Shown one piece after another: positions 6,165-9,575 of a stretch of DNA of 9,575 nucleotides (position 1 is its first letter; every line of letters starts with the position of its first letter). The translations under genes were made by a program, and so were the position numbers. Source of the stretch: Actinomycetota bacterium (GTDB lineage Bacteria > Actinomycetota > Acidimicrobiia > Acidimicrobiales > Ilumatobacteraceae); NCBI GenBank assembly GCA_009923685.1, contig RFTA01000016.1, forward strand, positions 1 to 9,575, read 5' to 3'. The notes below the pieces were generated by a model that was not told the DNA's origin, did not search any database, and worked only from the letters and a program-made list of their open reading frames with translations.

Positions 6165-7037
6165 GTGTTTCCAGTTATTGACGGTCTTCGGTCGATCGAG
6201 TTTGGTACGCCCGGCGAGAGTCGCGCTCGACTCGTTAATTTCATCGTCGATGGCAACAAACGTGCGACCGCGGGGCTGCTAACCGACTACGCAAAAGAAG
6301 GTGAGCCGGTCGAAAGCGTTGGCGAATGTCTTGCCATGGTCGACAACGAAGATAATCATGTCGCAACGCTGCGAGTCACTCGGGTTGAAGTTACTCAGTT
6401 CTTTGAAGTGCCCGATGAATTCGCATTGGCTGAAGCCGAAGGCGACCTCAACGCGGCCGACTTTCGCGCAAGTCATAGCGACTATTGGTCACGTGTCGGC
6501 GAGACAGTCACTGAGGAAACGAAAATTGTTCAGGTTTATTTCGAACTACTCACCCATCGACTGCGGCCCTTGCAGTCAAGCGACGCCGAGTGGATTTACC
6601 ACGCGTGCCAAGACGTCGAGATTCAACGGTGGACCAAAATTCCGCGGCCATATACCCGCGAACACGCGAAGTCTTTTGTCGTCGACCAAAACGGAGAACT
6701 ATTGGCAAACGCAATAATCAATTCGTTTACGGGCGAGCCTGCGGGCGTCGCCGGCATTCATCACATCAAAGATGGCGTAGCGACAGTCGGTTATTGGATA
6801 GCCCCGCAAGCGCGACGCGCCGGCGCAGCGTCAACAGCCTTGAAAATTTTGCCGACAATTGCTAAGCGACTCGGTGACGCAAAAACAGTTCGCGCAATAA
6901 TCGCCGAAACGAACGTCGCATCGCGCGCGACGGTCGAGCGCGCAGGTTTCAAAGTCGCACGTAAATCAGCCGAGCAGTGCCCCGACGGTGCAGCTCAAAC
7001 CACCGCCCTCGACTACGAATTTACAAATCAGCAATAA
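6165..7037 (+). CDS. ASCH domain-GNAT acetyltransferase fusion
   Basis: This 290-residue protein has two domains. Residues 1-128 are an ASCH domain: FGTPGESRARLVNFIVDGNKR, TAGLL, then VATLRVTRVEVTQFFEVPDEFA and ADFRASHSDYW. ASCH is a PUA-like fold that binds nucleic acid or hydrolyses modified nucleosides. Residues 131-290 are a RimJ/RimL-type GNAT N-acetyltransferase: HRLRPLQSSDAEWIYHACQD, GYWIAPQARRAGAASTAL with the acetyl-CoA loop Q215-RR-AGA, and ETNVASRATVERAGF with Asn250. The substrate is unknown; protein or small-molecule amines are typical of GNATs. The start is a GTG at 6165, 16 nt after the previous stop, with no Shine-Dalgarno sequence. The 3' end overlaps the convergent VOC gene by 17 bp. 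The frame is continuous across both domains, so this is a true fusion in this sequence. Confidence 0.88.
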   Translation: MFPVIDGLRSIEFGTPGESRARLVNFIVDGNKRATAGLLTDYAKEGEPVESVGECLAMVDNEDNHVATLRVTRVEVTQFFEVPDEFALAEAEGDLNAADFRASHSDYWSRVGETVTEETKIVQVYFELLTHRLRPLQSSDAEWIYHACQDVEIQRWTKIPRPYTREHAKSFVVDQNGELLANAIINSFTGEPAGVAGIHHIKDGVATVGYWIAPQARRAGAASTALKILPTIAKRLGDAKTVRAIIAETNVASRATVERAGFKVARKSAEQCPDGAAQTTALDYEFTNQQ

Positions 7038-7482
7038 TTATTTTGCGCATTGACATCATTGCGGCCCATGCCTTGTCAGCAACTGAATTATCTGCGTTAT
7101 AAATTTTGCTGGCAAGAACACGTGGCGTAATCTGCCAACTCACCCCAAAGCGATCTTTGCACCAGCCACATTCACTCTCTTCGCCACCATTGTTTGTGAT
7201 TGCATCCCACAGTTGATCTATTTCTTCCTGCGTGTCACACTGCACCTGAATTGAAGCCGCTTCCGAATGTTTGAAAAAAGGCCCTCCGTTTAAAGCCAAA
7301 AAAGGACGTTGATTCAGTTCAAACTCAACTGTCAGCACTGAACCCTTTGGTTTTATCGGGTGATCTCGGTAGTAAGTCGTATTCGTAATCTTTGAATTTG
7401 GCAAAAGCGAAACATAAAAATTTGCGGCTTCAACCGCATCGTCGTCATACCACAGACAAATAATCGGTTCGCTAATCGGCAT
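7021..7482 (-). CDS. VOC family (PhnB-like) protein
   Basis: This 153-residue protein has the PhnB / 3-dmu-9_3-mt type of glyoxalase-bleomycin resistance fold. It opens with IICLWYDDDAVEAANFYVSL and continues with SVLTVEFELNQRPFLALNGGP, SIQVQCDTQEEIDQLWDAIT and GWCKDRFGVSWQITP. Related proteins bind small ligands or metal, but many have no known reaction. It is tail-to-tail with the ASCH-GNAT gene, with a 17-bp overlap of coding ends, and divergent from the YCII gene. GAGG sits only 1 nt before the ATG, too close for a ribosome site. A minus-strand promoter lies directly upstream, and the leader would be about 5 nt or less. Confidence 0.9.
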   Translation of the reverse strand: MPISEPIICLWYDDDAVEAANFYVSLLPNSKITNTTYYRDHPIKPKGSVLTVEFELNQRPFLALNGGPFFKHSEAASIQVQCDTQEEIDQLWDAITNNGGEESECGWCKDRFGVSWQITPRVLASKIYNADNSVADKAWAAMMSMRKIIIADL

Positions 7483-7494
7483 GCCTCAAATTTA

Positions 7495-7523
7495 TATCTA
7501 ACTGCCGACTCATCTATCATCAA
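7495..7523 (-). promoter_or_regulatory. Putative promoter of the VOC gene
   Basis: On the minus strand TTGATG (7523-7518) and TAGATA (7500-7495) are separated by 17 nt. Transcription should start about 7 nt further on, leaving a leader of roughly 5 nt before the ATG at 7482. An overlapping TATAAA (7496-7491) would make the mRNA fully leaderless. The spacer is shared with the divergent YCII gene. Confidence 0.5.
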
Positions 7524-7546
7524 AAGGCAACTGAAAGGTTTAACTG

Positions 7547-7870
7547 ATGCGTTATCTATTTGCCGTAATTGACAACCAGACAAATTCAGGCACTCGTGAA
7601 GAGACAGTCGCAATCGACGCATTCAACGACAAAATCGCTGCGAGTGGCCAACGACTGATGGCAGCAGGTCTTGTCGCGCCTCGCGATGCGAAAGTTTTTG
7701 ATAACCGCGGCGATCAGGCGCTCGTGTCAGATGGTCCAATAAATCAAACGCATGAATACATGTCAGGTTTTTGGATAATCGACGCCGCGACCGACACACT
7801 CGCGCACGAACTCGCTGCCGAAGCCTCAAAGGCGTGCAACCGTCGCATCGAAGTTCGCCGTTTTCTCTAA
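7547..7870 (+). CDS. YCII-related (DGPF-type) protein
   Basis: This 107-residue protein has the YCII/DGPF dimeric alpha-beta barrel-like fold. It opens with MRYLFAVIDNQ and has FNDKIAASGQRLMAAGLVAP, DGPINQTHEYMSGFWIID (62-79) and a final VRRFL. The conserved DGP, with the acidic E70, matches the family's proposed active-site region; the reaction is unknown. GAAAGG (7533-7538) lies 8 nt before the ATG, a good ribosome site. In actinobacteria YCII genes often lie beside PhnB-type VOC genes and ECF sigma factors. The VOC neighbour is present here, but no sigma factor is. Confidence 0.9.
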   Translation: MRYLFAVIDNQTNSGTREETVAIDAFNDKIAASGQRLMAAGLVAPRDAKVFDNRGDQALVSDGPINQTHEYMSGFWIIDAATDTLAHELAAEASKACNRRIEVRRFL

Positions 7871-7901
7871 ATCGACGAGCCCCGACAACTGAGCAAAATT
7901 T

Positions 7902-8501
7902 TTATGCGCGCCGAAGGCCGTCTGCTGCGCGCTGAGCAACACTGCGCACCAATGCGCGGCGGTCACTAACTCTTCCTATTTTCTTTTCAAGCGGGCCGTC
8001 AATAATTAAAGTTGCCAAACCGTGCGCCAACGACCACATCGCCGTTGCCTGAACACGAATTTCATCGATCGATGCAGAATCGCCAACCATTTCGCTGACC
8101 GCTGCAAGCAACGTTGCAAATGCATCGTCGGCTGCCTTCTGCGTTTCTGGCGACTCATGCAGATGACACAAGTCGGCGCGAAACATCACGCGAAAGTGAC
8201 CTTTGTTCGCGATTGCAAACGCGACGTATCGCTCGCACAGGCGCACACAAATTTCAGAATCTTCATCATCCCGAGCTGGCGCACCCATATCGGCGGCAAA
8301 TTTTTTGAAACCCTCCAAAGCAATCTCATTAAAAATCGCACTTCTATGACCGAAGTGGTGATATGGCGCTTGGTGACTCACCCCCGCATCTGCGGCGATT
8401 TGTCGAAACGACAAACCATCGGGGCCATTGTCGGCGACATATTTAACGGCAGCACTAATCACTTTTTCGCGAAGTGACTGCGCCATCGCTTTCGGTGCCA
8501 C
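7902..8501 (-). CDS. TetR/AcrR family regulator with WHG C-terminal domain
   Basis: This 199-residue repressor has an N-terminal helix-turn-helix (LSFRQIAADAGVSHQAPYHHF) and a WHG-type ligand-binding domain with AMWSLAHGLATLIIDG near its end. The start is uncertain. GTG at 8501 adds MAPKA and lies 6 nt after a -10-like TAGTGT (8513-8508, minus strand), which would give a leaderless mRNA. ATG at 8486 would give 194 residues and also lacks a Shine-Dalgarno sequence. It is divergent from the MFS exporter across 38 nt containing two palindromes. By family knowledge it should repress both genes until an inducer, likely a transported compound, binds. It converges on the YCII gene with a 31-nt gap. 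Confidence 0.92.
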   Translation of the reverse strand: MAPKAMAQSLREKVISAAVKYVADNGPDGLSFRQIAADAGVSHQAPYHHFGHRSAIFNEIALEGFKKFAADMGAPARDDEDSEICVRLCERYVAFAIANKGHFRVMFRADLCHLHESPETQKAADDAFATLLAAVSEMVGDSASIDEIRVQATAMWSLAHGLATLIIDGPLEKKIGRVSDRRALVRSVAQRAADGLRRA

Positions 8502-8502
8502 G

Positions 8503-8519
8503 ACTTGACACTATCAAGT
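8503..8519. promoter_or_regulatory. Palindrome 1 of the tetR/MFS spacer, candidate TetR operator
   Basis: ACTTGA (8503-8508) and TCAAGT (8514-8519) form a perfect 6-bp inverted repeat around a 5-bp centre, typical of TetR operators. It contains the exporter's -35 TTGACA (8505-8510) and the -10-like box of tetR (8513-8508). Binding would therefore block both divergent promoters. The regulator is assigned by position. Confidence 0.6.
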
Positions 8520-8533
8520 TTTGCGACTAGACA
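8505..8533 (+). promoter_or_regulatory. Promoter of the MFS exporter, leaderless
   Basis: TTGACA (8505-8510) and TAGACA (8528-8533) are separated by the ideal 17 nt. The 6 nt that follow bring the expected +1 onto the A of the ATG at 8540, and no ribosome site exists. The mRNA is therefore probably leaderless. Confidence 0.6.
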
Positions 8534-8540
8534 GTGTCTA
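8528..8540. promoter_or_regulatory. Palindrome 2 of the tetR/MFS spacer
   Basis: TAGACA and TGTCTA form a perfect 6-bp inverted repeat around a central G. It spans the exporter's -10 box and reaches the first base of its ATG. It may be a second TetR site, independent of palindrome 1. The GACACT (8507-8512) and AGTGTC (8533-8538) pair also forms a longer inverted set across the two palindromes. Confidence 0.5.
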
Positions 8541-9575
8541 TGTCAAACAACAATCCAACTAATGCTGACCTCACACATCCCGACAGCAAAGTGCATGAAC
8601 GCCGCTGGTGGATTCTTACGATCCTTTGCCTCTCGGTCTTCTTGGTCGTTGTCGACAACTTGATCATCAATGTGGCGATTCCGACACTGGCTCGCGAACT
8701 GGGCGCCACAACAAGCGGCTTGCAATGGATCGTTGATTCATACGCATTAGTTTTCGCTGGCTTACTATTTGCATGCGGTGGCCTCGCCGACAGATTCGGT
8801 CGCAAACTGACGATGCAGATCGGCATGATGCTTTTCGGTTTGTTCTCTGCGTGGGCAGCCTTTACCGACACTACTGGCGCACTCATCGCCGCCCGCGGCT
8901 TAATGGGCATCGGCGCCGCGCTCGTGTTTCCCGGCACGCTGGCAATTCTCATCGACGTATTTCGCAACCCAGTTGAACGCGCAAAAGCAATCGGTGTGTG
9001 GTCTGCTGTTTCAGGTGCCGCAGTTGCATTCGGTCCAGTCACTGGCGGACTGTTGCTCAAATATTTTTGGTGGGGATCAGTCTTCCTCATCAACATTCCA
9101 ATTGTCATTGTCGCCTTAATTCTTCAATGGCGCTTCGTTCCAGAATCAAAAGACCCAAGTGCAGAGCGAATTGATTTCGCAGGCTTTTTGCTATCAATCG
9201 CATTTGTCTCATTGCTTGTCTACACAGTTATCGAAGGTCCACACCGCGGTTGGTCAAGCACTGCGACAATCGCCGGTTTCATCGGCACAGTTATTTTGCT
9301 CGCTGCATTTGTTTGGCGTGAACTCAACACCGAGCACCCCCTGCTCAATGTTCGAGTTTTTCGCGACATGCGAGTGACAGCGGCAACGTCATCAATTGCG
9401 ATCGCATTCTTTTCGCTGTTTGGTTTCACATTTTTAGTCACTCAATATTTTCAATTCGTGCGCGGCTACCCGCCACTCGAATCTGGCCTACGCACACTGC
9501 CATTCGCATTTGGTGCGGGCGTCACTTCGCCGCTCGCTGCACGACTTGCGCTTCGCTTCGGCCCAAAACGCATCG
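8540..9575 (+). CDS. DHA2-type MFS multidrug exporter, C-terminal end cut off
   Basis: The open frame of 345 codons runs off the right edge. It encodes a polytopic transporter of the 14-helix DHA2 (EmrB/QacA-like) branch, normally about 500 residues. Landmarks in order are VVVDNLIINVAIPTLARELG (helix 1), LQWIVDSYALVFAG, motif A GGLADRFGRK, RGLMGIGAALVFPGTLAIL, and motif C AFGPVTGG in helix 5. Extra membrane segments follow after ERIDFAGFLLS. These proteins use the proton gradient to expel drugs, dyes or other lipophilic compounds. ATG at 8540 is the first in-frame start and coincides with the predicted transcription start. The divergent TetR gene is its likely local repressor. Confidence 0.93.
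   Translation, partial: MSNNNPTNADLTHPDSKVHERRWWILTILCLSVFLVVVDNLIINVAIPTLARELGATTSGLQWIVDSYALVFAGLLFACGGLADRFGRKLTMQIGMMLFGLFSAWAAFTDTTGALIAARGLMGIGAALVFPGTLAILIDVFRNPVERAKAIGVWSAVSGAAVAFGPVTGGLLLKYFWWGSVFLINIPIVIVALILQWRFVPESKDPSAERIDFAGFLLSIAFVSLLVYTVIEGPHRGWSSTATIAGFIGTVILLAAFVWRELNTEHPLLNVRVFRDMRVTAATSSIAIAFFSLFGFTFLVTQYFQFVRGYPPLESGLRTLPFAFGAGVTSPLAARLALRFGPKRI

Noticed and set aside
6301..6717. 138-codon plus-strand frame inside the ASCH-GNAT gene
   Set aside because: It is an out-of-frame shadow; the ASCH and GNAT motifs are unbroken in the chosen frame.
8022..8477. 151-codon open frame on the plus strand opposite tetR
   Set aside because: It is rich in Arg, Cys and His with no domain, and lies wholly within a well-matched TetR gene.
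8527..9108. 193-codon open frame on the minus strand opposite the MFS gene
   Set aside because: It is a low-complexity Pro/Ser/Thr/Ala-rich reading opposite a clear transporter with all MFS motifs; no recognisable domain.
1..9575. CRISPR array, tRNA, rRNA, insertion sequence or phage attachment site
   Set aside because: I saw no regularly spaced repeats, no cloverleaf-like segment, no transposase and no terminal inverted repeats; a covariance-model scan would settle small RNAs.

Overview
The window is about half GC, with gene-dense DNA and very short intergenic gaps. It looks like a chromosomal segment of an actinobacterium, plausibly a freshwater or planktonic Acidimicrobiia-type lineage. 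The strongest clue is a full-length heliorhodopsin at 4807-5577. From memory it matches the founding actinobacterial 48C12 protein closely along its whole length. Supporting clues are S9-peptidase, DUF2889, WHG-type TetR, YCII and VOC families, GTG/TTG starts, and several genes whose start codon lies 6-8 nt after a -10-like box with no Shine-Dalgarno sequence (leaderless style). The taxonomy is an inference; no rRNA or marker gene is present.

Layout. 2-1159 (+): the end of an S9 prolyl-oligopeptidase-type peptidase followed 9 nt later by an RNase Z-like metallo-beta-lactamase-fold hydrolase. 1228-1858 (+): a toxin-first, BrnT-like toxin / ribbon-helix-helix antitoxin pair with codon use unlike its neighbours and a palindrome over the toxin start. 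1880-2812 (-): an EamA/DMT transporter, divergent from a DoxX membrane protein (2896-3318, +) that ends in a strong intrinsic terminator. The spacer between them carries a perfect 9-bp inverted repeat. 3461-4062 (+): a vapBC pair in which the VapC has lost its first catalytic aspartate. 4073-4735 (-): a DUF2889 protein, divergent from the heliorhodopsin gene. 4807-7037 (+): heliorhodopsin, a DUF4287-DUF1801 protein and an ASCH-GNAT fusion, separated by 16-nt gaps and probably co-transcribed. 7021-7482 (-): a PhnB-like VOC protein that overlaps the ASCH-GNAT gene tail to tail, divergent from a YCII protein (7547-7870, +). 7902-8501 (-): a TetR regulator divergent from a DHA2-type MFS drug exporter (8540 to the window end, +), with two palindromes in the 38-bp gap.

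How the genes work together. The tetR/MFS pair is a classic self-regulated efflux unit. The two toxin-antitoxin loci sit as separate islands between housekeeping-like genes. The heliorhodopsin operon is the most interesting unit: its light-sensing protein is followed by two small soluble proteins of unknown role. No retinal or carotenoid biosynthesis gene, glutamine synthetase or photolyase is visible, so the chromophore supply and any signalling partner must lie outside the window. No tRNA, rRNA, CRISPR array, insertion sequence or phage gene was seen, and no stretch over 300 bases lacks a gene.
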